A stretch of 64,000 bases of DNA from Turnera subulata (lineage: Eukaryota > Streptophyta > Magnoliopsida > Malpighiales > Passifloraceae), in the NCBI GenBank assembly GCA_028386065.3, contig JAKUCV010005726.1, positions 427,251 to 491,250 of the forward strand. Reading direction: 5' to 3'. The stretch's first letter is position 1. Each line of letters starts with the position of its first letter. A model generated the notes under the pieces. The model did no database searches, had not been told where the DNA came from, and worked only from the letters and a program-made list of their open reading frames with translations. The position numbers and the translations under genes are program-made. Of this stretch, positions 1 through 11,576 are shown one piece after another.

Positions 1-612
1 AGCCTGGTACGACCTTAGCTTATCCGTGACGGGGGCCGGAAAGATAAAATTGGAATAATAATAAAATCTGGGTATGTTTGGGACGAGTCTTTGAGTTTGG
101 TGTGTCTTGTACGGTATTGTCTTTGGTATGGTTGTGACTATTATTTGTATTTCTTCTTTGAAGTATTATAGTTGCCTGCATATCTCTGTTTATCCTTCAT
201 CGGTGAGCACTTCAGACTCACCCCTCACCTGCGGGCTTTCATCCCGTAGGATGAGTTATTTGTGGTTCAGGTATGTGGCATTCCAGACAGGCTGCGGCGT
301 TGTCCCTTGGACAAGACTCGGATCCATAGTTCGCATTAGTATCGCATACAGTGTCTTTGTGAGTTTTATAAGTCTTCCGCTGCGCAATTTATTGTTTTGT
401 TGGGCCATTGGGCCGATTATGATGTTATAGATGATCCCGGGTTCGGGTGATATGTTTTGATGTTGGGCCGTAGGGCCATATTGTTGTTTATATTTTGGGC
501 TGTTGAGCCAAAGTTTATGTTTTATACATTGTATGCTGGGTTTGATTGGTTGGGTCGTTACAGTTCCGGCACGTGTTTACTGTGTACAGTAAATACGGGT
601 CGGGGCGTTTCA
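1..612 (+). mobile_element. 3' part of an LTR (third subfamily, related to element A)
   Basis: From about 190 onward this matches the last 440 bp of the element-A LTRs (16425-16868 and 21740-22182), including the TCACCCCTCACCTGCGGGC block, ACTCGGATCCAT and the terminal CGGGGCGTTTCA. The first 190 bp are more diverged and recall element B around 22840. The LTR ends at 612, and the sequence from 613 is shared with 29998 onward, so 612/613 is a true element boundary. The 5' part and the partner LTR lie outside the window. It could be a solo LTR or the 3' LTR of a full element. Confidence 0.8.
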
Positions 613-1572
613 GACTAAATATTTTTTTATTTTTCTTGATATACTTTGACTAATTATGTAAATGTCATATTTACCCAAAATAATTTTTCATAATATTTTT
701 TAAATTTTGATCATAAATTTAGAATTTACAAAGAGTTTTCAGATATTTTTTTTTAATTTTTATTTTAACTTTAGAATATCATTGTATAAGAATTTATATT
801 ATATGAACTTATATTCTATGTCTTTATCATTTATATTATTGATTTTTTTATATTTATTTCATAGAACTTATTTTCTTATTTACTTGTATCAATATCTTTA
901 ATTTATAACTTTTACCTCTTTTACTAAAAAAATAATATTATTTTAAAATAATTTTTAACATAAAAATAATTACTTTTTAGCTTTATTGAGAAATAATTTT
1001 TTAAAAATTTATATCGACCCCTAATTATTCTCTTTTTTCCACATATTACATAAAAATTATACTTATTTTTATTAATTAAAGTAGTGCAATATATTTTTTG
1101 AAATTTTAGAAGCTTAATAAGAGAGAATAGATATTACCTCAGCTACTTCCTTTTTTCATGTAGATTTTTCATATTTTTATATAATTTTATTCTAAAAGTA
1201 TATGATTGGTCCCTTTACTATATTGTATTGATACCAATGGTCCCTCTATGCTAATTAGGATTAATTACGTCCCCTTACTCTTCTTAAATGATAAATTTGG
1301 TCCCCCAATCCGGGTTAATTGGTAATTAGCTAACGTGGCAAATGTGGGCCCCACATGTCGGTCATGAAAATAATATAAAATTCAATTTTCTGACATGTGG
1401 AGCCTACATAGAAGCTTAAATAGTGCCATGTCAGCTAATTACGAATTAAGCCGGACTGGGGGACCAAATTTATCATTTTAGAAGAGTAAGGGGACTAATT
1501 AATCATAATTAGCTTAAAAGGACCATTCTTATCAATTCGATATAGTAGAGGGACTAAACATATATATAACCC
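613..1572 (+). repeat. 0.96-kb dispersed unit, copy 1
   Basis: AT-rich sequence that aligns with 29998-30957 in the same orientation over its whole length, with substitutions and short indels. Both copies end in the same GGTCCCT palindromic MITE. I see no coding capacity. It may be part of a larger unrecognised transposon. Confidence 0.75.
1192..1572. mobile_element. Palindromic MITE, GGTCCCT family, copy 1
   Basis: About 380 bp forming one long imperfect hairpin. The left arm begins near TATATGATTGGTCCCTTTAC; the right arm, read in reverse, gives GGGTTATATATATGTTTAGT followed by CCCTC. Inner arms carry ACGTGGC-like and ACATGTSGG-like motifs. Close relatives are at 30578-30957 and, more diverged, 11087-11440. 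It has no coding capacity and no clear target duplication. Confidence 0.7.
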
Positions 1573-1658
1573 ACAAACATTAATTGAAAATTATTCTTAT
1601 CAATTCGATATAGTAGAGGGACTAAACATATATATAACCCACAAACATTAATTGAAAA
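1525..1658. repeat. 68-bp tandem duplication at the MITE end
   Basis: Two adjacent near-identical 68-bp units begin at 1525 and 1593. Each contains TTCTTATCAATTCGATATAG and ends AACATTAATTGAAAA. The unit straddles the right end of the MITE, so the duplication arose after insertion. Confidence 0.85.
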
Positions 1659-1707
1659 GCCAACATTTTGCGTACCTCCACTCTCATTAGCTATCTGTAG
1701 GCTTTTT

Positions 1708-3316
1708 TAGCTCTTTTTTTTTTTTATACTAATCGATGATTTATTGATGAAAATCTATATTTACAAAGAATGCGAGGGCAACAAACTCTCCACCAACAAA
1801 CAACACAACGCCTACAGGTGGGGCTTATCACCCCTTTATATAGTAAAGCCTATTGTGACAGTCTTACCGAAACACCACCCTCTAAATGGTTCTAGAGAGG
1901 AGAGGACGGCTCCTACACTTTAAGGAAACTGCGGGTGTAAAGCTTTGAACCAACAGAAGGCCCGAGAAAAAACCAAATCAAAGAACGAGTCCGGCTGCAG
2001 CTGCTTCTCTATGAACACAAGCGCGTTACGAGCAAGCCAGATGGACCATATAAGCGCAAGTCCCAACAGTAACCATGCTTGCTCCGCATGACGACTTCCT
2101 GCAATGCCGGGCCACTGCACAAACCAAGCAACAATACTGCCCGGGTTGATCCAACAAACTCCCCACCAACGGCAGAGGCGTTGCCATAGTGGCACAATAA
2201 TTGGACAAAGAAGCAGCAAGTGATGGATATCCTCCAAATTAATTTGGCAGAAAGGGCAGACCATGGCCCCCTCTGGTATGATACCCCTGCGGCCAATAAA
2301 CTCTCTAGTTATAACCCCTTCATTCATGGCCAACCATAGAAAGAACTCAATCTTAGGGGGTGCAAACCCCATCCATGCAATTGGTTGGGGAGTGATAAGA
2401 GTACTAGAATGCAGGGATAGGTAGGCCGACTTGACTGTAAACACCCCTTGGCTATCATGCAACTATACCCAAGAGTCACTCCTATCCTGATGGAAGACCA
2501 CAGCCTCAAGCAGCCCCCGCAATTGATCACATACAGCCCTTCCCCACACATATAAAGGGCGAGACCAACTGAATGCCAAGTGTAGGAGCCTCGCCGACTG
2601 AACCACACTAATCGGAGCATATGAAAGGTAGATAATCGAAAGAGTCACTGAAACCTAAGCTTCAAACAACCCAAGGCCAACCATACATCACCCCAAAAGC
2701 TTACACAATGCCCACCCCCAATCTGAAGGGACAAACTAGAACTCAAGGGAGAAGAACCAGTTCCTGCAAAGTCATCACTCTTCAAAATATTCAACCAAAT
2801 GGGAGAAGCAAAAGTTGGTGTCAAAGAACCCGCCAGCACTCCACACTTGGCATTGATTATCCTCTGCCACAAATGCCCCATCTGAGTATTATATCGCCAA
2901 AGCCACTTATAAAGAAGACAATAATTCTTGAAAACCAAATTCTCCACACCAAGGCCTCCCTTATCTTTGGGTGTGACAACCTTGGACCATGCTACGTTAG
3001 ATAGCTTCTTTTGCATCGTACCACCACCCCACAAATGAGTTTTTTAGCTACAACACCAGATAACTTGAACATGGAGAGATAGTAGAGAGGTAGAGAAGAA
3101 AGAACAGCTTTGATGACGACCAACCTCCCCGCAAAATAGAGAAATCTTCCCTTCCAGAAGTGCAATTTGCATCTAAACTTCTAAACTACTGGCTCCCAAT
3201 ACTTGATCAACGGCATGCTTGCTCCCAAAGGCAGTCCCAGATAGGTAAAAGGGAATTTTTCAACTTTGCAAAATAATTTGTCAGCAAAAGAATGAACCTC
3301 CCATGGACATCCCAGC
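1708..3316 (-). mobile_element. 5'-truncated LINE, 3' portion with poly(A)
   Basis: Minus-strand frames give the C-terminal part of a plant non-LTR retrotransposon. First come reverse-transcriptase tail motifs (WSKVVTPKDKGGLGVENL and YKWLWRY, about 2645-3010). Then comes a zf-RVT-type domain (1920-2462) with KIEFFLWLAM and the Cys/His stretch CPFCQ...HHLLLLCP. Frames are split by indels near 2463-2650. The 3' UTR contains AATAAA and ends in a T-run on the + strand (1714-1725), the poly(A) tail. The 5' end is lost near 3316, as is usual for LINE copies. Endonuclease and catalytic RT are absent, so it is inactive. Confidence 0.85.
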
Positions 3317-3545
3317 AAGCCTGTTGGAGTGGAGGAAGAGCTGCTATGAATGGATTAAGCTATGGCATGAATTGTATTAGTTTATCTTTTGGATTTCTTT
3401 TATGGTTGCTTTCAGTTATATTTGAATGTGAGTTTATCCAATGTAGTCCTTAGAGCGTATCTTGTTGTACCCTCCGGAACTGCTTATTCGATGTTATGTA
3501 TGTCTGCAATTAATGAAGTTTCATTAGTTTCTTGGCAAGAATAAA
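3317..3545 (+). mobile_element. Possible LINE 3' tail, plus strand
   Basis: Ends in AATTAATGAAGTTTCATTAG, TTTCTTGGC and an A-rich AATAAAAAAATAAA, a composition typical of the 3' end of plant LINEs. It abuts the preceding LINE fragment head to head. No protein motif supports it. Confidence 0.3.
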
Positions 3546-4328
3546 AAAATAAATCTCTCATGGCAATACAAATGGTTTCGTATACCTTAATAAATAACTA
3601 GTATGGATCTCATTGACGGCCATTACTCAAATTTTAACTTTAGTTGACACTATTTATTATAGCTTATCAAGTACTCATGGGGCACTTCTAGCATTTCTCT
3701 TAATACTATCATTACCTTGACTTGGTTTGGTTTATGGAAATCATAACTTTCCAAAGTGTTTAGAAACGTGTTTCTAGTTGAAGTGATAAAAATTTTGTCT
3801 TAAGAGATGTTCCTAGCTAGTATAACTTTAGTTGCACGGGGCTAAACTTAATTTTGAAAACCAAAAAAGAAAAAAAGAAAGAACGAAGCAAGCACAGGTT
3901 TCAAAGCTGCCATTCCATACCTCAGTTAATTATCATCATTAAATATAAGACTAGAAACAACAAAGTAAGGAGGACAACCATTAAGTGGGATTAGGATGAG
4001 TGTTAGCAGCCACTCACATCCCCACAATAATATTATATATAAAAAACAGAACCAAGAGCAAGAAGAGAGAACACGTACGATGGGAATAAAATACTGAAGT
4101 TAAATTAGCCCGACAGGTATAGAAACTAGACAGCATCCAAACTCATTGGATATGAAATCCGACCTAGAGATGGATAGCTAAATCATCAGTCGATCATCGC
4201 TAAATTAGGACGATGCTTATTTACCTATACCCCCTACATTTATATCACTACATTACTTCTCTAGCCTTTTTGGGTACATCAAATGATAAACCCCCAACAA
4301 CTTGAGCTAGCTAGCTATTACCCCTTAA
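3546..4328. other. Invertase 3' flank, nothing recognised
   Basis: AT-rich sequence downstream of the invertase stop codon, which presumably includes its 3' UTR. I see no gene, repeat or RNA here. Confidence 0.5.
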
Positions 4329-7300
4329 TTATACCCTAACTGGGGTATTCATCACTGGTTTATTCATACTCCAAGCGTTAAGGTTCTCTACGGTGACAGT
4401 CTCACTCCCATTGTTGAATACAAACAGGTGAGCCTGGCCATGGACTGCAAGTGTAGGATAAACCCTAGACGAGATGGCTATTCTGCCTCCTTCTCCAAAA
4501 CTTTCAACCACCGAGTGATCAATCTACAAGCATAGAATTGTCGAGAGTTAAAATGATATGTAAACATGCATTGCCTCATAAGTGGACAATGTAAAGGTAT
4601 TTTAAAAGAAGAAAGAGAGAGAGAGAGAGAGAAAGGAAGCATACCAGACTCCTAAGAGAGAGTTTCTTATCAGCTAAATCTACGTTATGAATAAATCCGG
4701 CGAAGGAGGGTTTGTATAGTTTTTGCCCCAACGAAGAGCTGTTCAAATAAAGCCAAAAGAAAACCAACATAAAGGATGTGTATATATAAGCATATATATA
4801 TAAATATGTGTGATAATAATGCATGTATTGCTAAAACAATAAACCTTCTGGCATCGGAGCAGAAGAGGACAACATGTTTGGTTGGTGTTTTGAATATTCT
4901 GAAGAAGACAGGAGTGTATTCTTCCAGGTTTTGTGAGGCTAAAGTTAAGAGTCCAAATGGTCCAATTCCACCCTGGAATTTTGAACCCCTTTCCGCACAC
5001 ACATCTTGTGCCGTAAGGTTATCCCACTTTGGATCAAATGGCTCAGCCTTCTTCAAGCTTGAAAATGAGAAGGTCACATCAACATCTGCCTGTTTTTTTT
5101 TTTTTTTAATTTTCAAACACAATAGAAACAATTAATGGTTAATTAAGAAAGACCACACAATTGTATAATACGTCTCTAGCTTTCAGTAGTACTAGGTCTG
5201 AAGTCAAACCTGCTCCGCAGTTATGCCTTTAATCTCGACATGATCTCCTTTGTGGAGCTTTTGATTGCTTATTTGGACGTTGTTACCTCTTAATGTTTCA
5301 AGTTCTACAACAGGCCATTGCATAACTTGTCTTCCACAAGGAGATAACCACAACTTCCTCGGAATTAACTAATTTAAGAAAAATTTCAATATGTTTACGG
5401 CTATATATGGCATGAAAGAGTTTAAAAAAACAATAAAAAGGGTAATAAATAATAATACTACCTGAATTCCTGCCCACCCTTTCATTTTGTCCTGTTCTGA
5501 GGTATCGGACTCATTAGACCACCCCCATAAGATCCTCCGCTTTGTGCTTGGGTCAAAGAAAGACTTTGAAGCATAAAAGTTTCCATAATCATATCTGAGC
5601 CCACCCCATCCATCCACCGAACCCTTATCAGGAATGTATCTATCCTTCTTGCGATCATAGCTACCAACTGTATAAACCTCATATCTTGTCAAATCCAAGC
5701 TCACCTTGAACACATGCTTCACATCTGGTCCTACAGTTGAAGTATCCAATCCGTCTTGACCGGATCGGGCCACCGGGAAGAAATCTGGGCATTCCCACAT
5801 ACCCGTACCCGCGACCGAATATAGCGGGTGGGGGGCCTTGACCCATTTCTTAAAATCTCTGCTCCTATACAAATAGGCAATCCCTCTATGCTTCCTCCTG
5901 CTCCCAATTACAGTCTTCCAGTGTCCATCAACCCGCCAAGCAGTGGTCGGATCACGGAAGGCGCTTGCATTCACTCCTGGGCCCGGATTCACAAAAGGAT
6001 TGTCATCGGGCTTGATCCATTCTCGGAGATATGGATCGGATGAGTTTGCCGGAACCGCATAGTTTTGGACTTCGCGTTGGTGTGGGTCGATTCCGGTGTA
6101 AAAGATTATCGGCCCATTGTGGAGCACAGTTGCGGATCCAGACCAACAGCCATTGATATCAAACCACTTAGAAGGATAGATCGCGGGCTCTAGGGCTTCC
6201 CAGTTGATTAAATCTTTGGACACAGAATGGGCCCAAACAATATTACCCCATACTGCACCTTTGGGGTTGTATTGGTAGAATAGATGGTACAGTCCCTTGT
6301 AGTACATTGGGCCTGTAGGAAAACAAATAAATGACTATATGAAAACCACAAAAGGCAATAACCAAAAAAGTAGCAAAACCCACAAATTAAAAATAGGAAA
6401 AAGAATCGTGTCTCAAAAAAATTAGGAACAAGAATCAAAGAAGCTTACCATTTGGATCTTTGTCATTGCAAATTTGAGCATCCCCAGAAGTTTCAGGAAT
6501 CAGAAAGGAAGATAAGTTAGTAACATTTGCAAAGTCGATCTTTATAGGAAAATAAAGTCGAAATACAACATATATATCATTTTTTACCCTTAAAATCTGG
6601 CAGTTCAACTATGACCACCAATCTGTACCCAAAAAAATCACATTTCTAAATCGACTCAAATAATTATTAACCTAGAAAAATGTAATAAATTTGATGTTTG
6701 ATTATTCAATGTAGTAATTCTATATCAGTGATCTTGAAAAAGCTTTATCCTCCTGAGGTTCTTATTAATGTCAGTCAAGACTACTCTTTTTTTGGCAAAC
6801 TTTCTTACACTTTTAAGAGCTCCAACTTAAGATTCCCTCAAGGGATCACCGCAATTGGTTTGGTGGATAATCGAGTTGTAGCTGACCATTTTTAATCTCC
6901 TGGGAGGAGCAGAAAGCCAAGATCCTGGCGTATATGGAACGAATATAGTGCTGGAAAGAAACAGTATGAAAAGCAACAGTGTTCTAAATTGCAAAAAGAC
7001 AACTTACACATACACAGGACCACCATTATCAAAACAAAATACTGTCTTCTTGTTTCCACTCATGTGTTTGATGTATCTAAAGCCATAGGCATCGACAAAA
7101 AGACCCACAAGCACTTTCCCCTTAACTTACTATTACTATACCACTTACTATTACGATACCATTACAGGACCAGAGATTGATGAGGCAAAAAAGAGCTAGC
7201 ATGCACGATACCCACATTTAACATACAAGAAAATTTTTGGACATTAATCTTTTGCTTTCTTGGGTTTCAGCCCGTAGGAAACTTTTAAATCCTTACCCTA

Positions 7301-8995
7301 GGTTATAGTTAAAAAAGAAGGTAAATAGATGGTCATCAAACTAATGGATGTGAAACTAGTCTTCAACTCGGACCAAAAAATCTAGTGACTAAATGATGCA
7401 TTGTTCCTTTTTATCTATCAAAAGGATAATATTACTTTGCAGCGAAAAACAGAATAATATTACTCCACCTTTTGTCAAAATATCCACCTTGTTACAATCT
7501 AATAATTAAAATATCCACCTTTTGTCATCATGAGAGTCTAATAATTAAACAATATTCGCTCGAGGGACAAAATTAATGGGTCCCAAAGAGTCTGGGAACT
7601 CAAAAAGCACTGCCAATACTGAGGGAAGAGTGGATATGATTACATAAGAACAACAACAACGCTTATACATGCATGATTCGAGGCGTTTAGTTAAAAAAAA
7701 AAATGTTTTTAAAAAAATGTAAGATTCGAGTTTTGTGGGTTTGTCTTCAAGATCAAGTGCTGCCATATCTACCTGGCATAAGACCTGGCCATTGGCAAAT
7801 ATTGTTGGTTTAACAGTTTTGTAGTCATATGTCATTGTTTTAGTCAGCCAAAGCAGCAAATAATTTCGTGGTAATGTGAAAGCATTATGTCCTATTACTG
7901 AGTTACACTGCAGTGCAGAGTTACTTGGATAGCCAAAATATTCAATACGATTGCTCTATGTCAACCCTCAACCCTTTTAATTTTTTTTTTTTGAAAAAAA
8001 ATCCTAAGCCTACCCGATACAACAATTATGAATGGTTTGATTCCCGCCATTCTACCCGTTTGTGGACCGTATCTCAACTATACATAAATATATATCATCA
8101 TGTCTGGCATCCATCTGTCTTAATTAAATGCGTGCTGATTCTCAAAATGTGGAATTAATGTTGAAGTATACTTTGGAAAAAAAAAAACCGCATAGTTGCT
8201 TGTGAATTTTCTTCTATTTTACTCCATGAATTGTAATTCCTAATATTGATTCTCAAATAACCGAGAAATAAATGATATTGACAATTTAGAAATGATATTG
8301 AAAATTGCAACGTAAACAACTTGGTTGCCAAAGACGAGAATATAAAACAAAATGACCAAAATAAATTAAAATTGATTTTAACAATAAAGTCAAACAACAA
8401 ATATTAGCTGATTTCATGCTGGGGAAAAAAGGGATAGAGATCCTTTGAGAAGGGAAAACTTAGGGAAAACTTTGTGAAATTCAGTGACCCAGCACTGCTC
8501 AAAATTGAAGGCAAGACCCCAAAACCGAAGATAAAGATAAACAAGAGAGGACTAGAGGTGATATGAGTTTGGTCTTGGTATTTCATTTTGGATTCTTGGG
8601 CTGGATGAAAAATGTTCATTTCTTGTAATAGGTCATACCTCTCGACAAGTTTTCCTTGCACTTTACGTCTTTTATCAACAATATACATCGTCATCCATAT
8701 AAGAAACGATCGACATGCAAATACACAACGTACAAATATATAGCCAAAAGAAAAAAAAAACCAATATTAACGTGGGTGAGGAGAGAAGAGATCACGTACC
8801 GTTACTCCAGTGCTTGGGAGGCTGAAAGTGGTACCCGGTTTTCTGCGTCGCTCCATAAGTAGCTTCTAGATTCTGAAGCTCGGGGTAAACCTTGTGAGAC
8901 CCCTGGACGCCATTGCTGGAAATCAAGAGAACAAAACCAAACAGCAATATTCCAAACTTTGATAGAGCCATCATCATCATGTAGTGAGGAGACAA
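4329..8995 (-). CDS. CWINV: Cell-wall invertase (beta-fructofuranosidase, GH32)
   Basis: Hydrolyses sucrose to glucose and fructose in the apoplast and so supports sink strength. Seven exons join in frame: 8995-8800, 6457-6449, 6312-5462, 5368-5210, 5089-4845, 4738-4645 and 4523-4329 (1749 nt, 582 aa), all GT-AG. The N-terminus has a hydrophobic signal peptide (about residues 10-32). GH32 motifs: NDPNG at 65-69 (nucleophile D66), WSGSAT at 125-130, FRDP at 187-190 (D189) and WECPD at 241-245 (acid/base E242). The Pro in WECPD is the cell-wall hallmark; vacuolar enzymes have Val. Asp275 matches the Asp that separates invertases from fructan exohydrolases, while the usual nearby Lys is Arg278. 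WSN replaces the common W(M/I)N. The start at 8995 is the first ATG; an in-frame ATG run (residues 6-9) could also serve. No lesion is seen. Confidence 0.95.
6449..6457 (-). other. CWINV: 9-nt mini-exon 2 of the invertase
   Basis: Reads ATCCAAATG on the coding strand, preceded by AAAG and followed by GTAAGC. It supplies most of the DPNG catalytic motif; its first and last codons are split with exons 1 and 3. This tiny exon is a hallmark of plant acid invertase genes. Without it the nucleophile Asp would be lost but the frame kept. Confidence 0.95.
6458..8799 (-). other. Long first intron of the invertase (2.34 kb)
   Basis: Bounded by G|GTACGT (donor, 8800/8799) and AAAG (acceptor, 6458). It is AT-rich and much longer than the other introns (about 90-140 bp). 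I recognise no transposon or RNA gene in it; short open frames there look random. Confidence 0.8.
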
Positions 8996-9104
8996 ATGAA
9001 AGAACCAAGCATCACCCGATCAAAAGATTTGATAGGGTTTTGGAACAAAGCTAAATGAGAGAGAGTGGAGATTTAGTGCATTAGCTAGTGTGCCTGGGAG
9101 TGGG

Positions 9105-9112
9105 TATAAATA
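9105..9112 (-). promoter_or_regulatory. Probable TATA box of the invertase
   Basis: Reads TATTTATA on the coding strand, about 110 nt upstream of the ATG at 8995. This spacing allows a leader of roughly 80 nt. It is the only TATA-like match well placed for this gene. Confidence 0.45.
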
Positions 9113-11086
9113 GAGATGCCTTTGGGGTTAATTCTCAATTTCACACGGGGAAGGAAGTGAAAAAAACTAGGATAAAGGGGCTGCGGATTTGGGAGGTAGA
9201 TAGATATTTCGATAAGGTTAAAGTTAGGATAAAATCTACTGACTAGCGGTTGTTTTTTAAAGTTTGACAACTTCTCCTCCATTTGCTTTTGATATTTATC
9301 TCCTTTTATGTTCTCTTTTTTTCTCTTTTTCTGTTTTCACTTACTAATTCACGAATCAGAGGGAAGGGGAAAAAAAATAAAAAAAGAAAAGGAAAACTCA
9401 TGCCGTGCACAACAGACGCATAATTAACTTTCTATTTTACAAATCCTCGATATGAATCTAAGGTGTCATTATTAAGATTAGAATTTGTGTGAGAAAAAGG
9501 AAAGAAATCTAGCCCATGATTTCTTTCTTTTCCTTTGTATTTCGCATCTGGCATTTCAAGAAAAAAGAAATTGTGGTTATCTGTATATAAAGCTACGAAT
9601 TAGTTACTGTTTTTATGAAAGAATTGCGAAACATCAAACAAAAATTTAATCTGAAAATATGTTTTATTAAGTTAGACATATGATCAATTGTTTTTTCTAA
9701 AAAAAAAATTATAACTTATAAAATTTTTAAGGAGAAAAATAAAAAATTGCTTGCTGCAATCCCCATCACATGACTAATTTCTATTGGCTTAGTCTGTGAA
9801 AAATATGAGGCATGGTACTCCATGCTAATTTTTTACCGTAAAAAATTTAAAATGTGATTTTTCAATGGTTCTGTATGACTGGTCATTAATTATTCACAGG
9901 ATATATTTTATATTTAACAATATCAAAGAAATTAGCCTAAAAAAATTGATGATACCTAACCCTATTTATCGTCCTAGGAAGCCTTAATTAATCGATAGCA
10001 TTAGCACCCTTAATGATGACGATTTGGAATTTTTCAGATTATCATGAATAAAAGTTTCTATTAGCATTAAAACAATTGATAGCATTAGCAAAAACAAAGG
10101 CCGATTCCTGATAAATCTATTAATTATCTCCATTACTATAACTATAACTCGTAAACACTATCTAGTGAGGGATTACTTGGAAAATTTTCTATAAAACATC
10201 ATGAAGGAGATCTACCTGGAGAAATCTACCTGAAAGATGATCTTAAATGGTTAACATCAAGTGGTTTATCAAGTAGAGATCAATTCAGAAAAGTATTATC
10301 CTAGCTAGGAAGGTCTAAGATCATGAGATATATAATACCACGAGAACTCAGCTTGGAGGAATCAATCTAAGATAAACCCCCAAAACAAAGTTGGGGTAAA
10401 AAGGAAATATTGTAGGCAAGTTTGATTTTCTGGCTTTCATGTATAAGAAATATATATTTCTGGGTGTGGTTATTTAATAAATATAACATTAAGAAAAAAA
10501 TAAACGTGATTGAATTTTGTCTTAATAAGTTAATTGGTCCCCCAGTTTTCTCTTTATGCTAATTGGTCCCCAAGCCTGTTTTGTACTTTGATTTTGGCCC
10601 TACCAATTCTATTTTTTTACTAATTTTGTACACAATTAGTCGTGACCTCATAATTTTGGTCTCTAAGGCATGTAAGCAATGTGACATGTGTCATACATTT
10701 AGCGATCAAAGAGAACAAATCATTGTACACATCCAATACTAGCTCACTTCCCGCGGATTTCACGGGTTTGTATATTAATTAATTTTAAAAAAAGTAATTG
10801 AATATCTTAACAATTATTTTTAGATATTTTTTATGTAATATACTCAAATATATTTTTTTAAAAAACTTGTGCATAATTTTTTCCTAAAATAAATAAAAGC
10901 CTACAAAATCCTATATGTCAACACATAGTGAGAGTATCAGCTTTACATATATATAATAGATTTCCAAATTCCTATTCCCACCCAAACCCAATACTTATAT
11001 ATATGAATTCATTCTCTCTCTATATATATATATATATGAATTCAACGCGAACAATTATTTTTTTATCTATATTATTATATATAGAA
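9113..11086. other. Invertase upstream region, AT-rich
   Basis: No gene is supported. Around 10530-10740 there are scattered GGTCCCC and ACATGTGTCA-type motifs that look like a decayed relative of the GGTCCCT MITEs. Short AT microsatellites lie near 11020-11035. Confidence 0.5.
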
Positions 11087-11440
11087 GGGGTTATATATAC
11101 GTTTAGTCCCTCTATTATATCGAATTGCTAAAAATGGTCTTTTTATGCTAATTATGATTAATTAGATCCCCTTATTCTTCTAAAATGATAAATTTGGTCC
11201 CCCTGTCAGGTTTAATTTATAATTAGCTGACATGACATTGTTTAAGCAATTATGTGGGCCTCACATGTCAGAAAAATGAATTTTTATTATTTTTTAAAAC
11301 AACATGTGGGTCCCACAATTGCCACGTCAGATAATCGTTGATTAAACCATGCAGGGGACCAAATTTATCATTTAAAAAGAGTAGGGGGATGTAATTAATC
11401 AATTCAATATAGTACGGGGACCAATAATATATTTGACCCC
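11087..11440. mobile_element. Palindromic MITE, GGTCCCT family, diverged copy
   Basis: About 354 bp. Ends are GGGGTTATATATACGTTTAG (left) and, in reverse complement of the right end, GGGGTCAAATATATTATTGG. The inner arms carry ACATGTGGGTCCCAC and GCCACGTCAG. It has no coding capacity and no clear target duplication. Confidence 0.7.
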
Positions 11441-11576
11441 TTTCATATTATTTATGATTTAGTTTCTATTTTTAACTAATTTTTTGATAGAAAAAAATAA
11501 TATTATTTGTATTTTTTTACGAGACATGCTCAATTTTTAAAATTGATTTTATTTCTTATTATTTTTTTATTTTTCA

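Noticed and set aside
3317..3545. A separate host gene reading plus strand
   Set aside because: No sustained frame; the A-rich end looks like a LINE tail, so it was kept only as a low-confidence mobile element.
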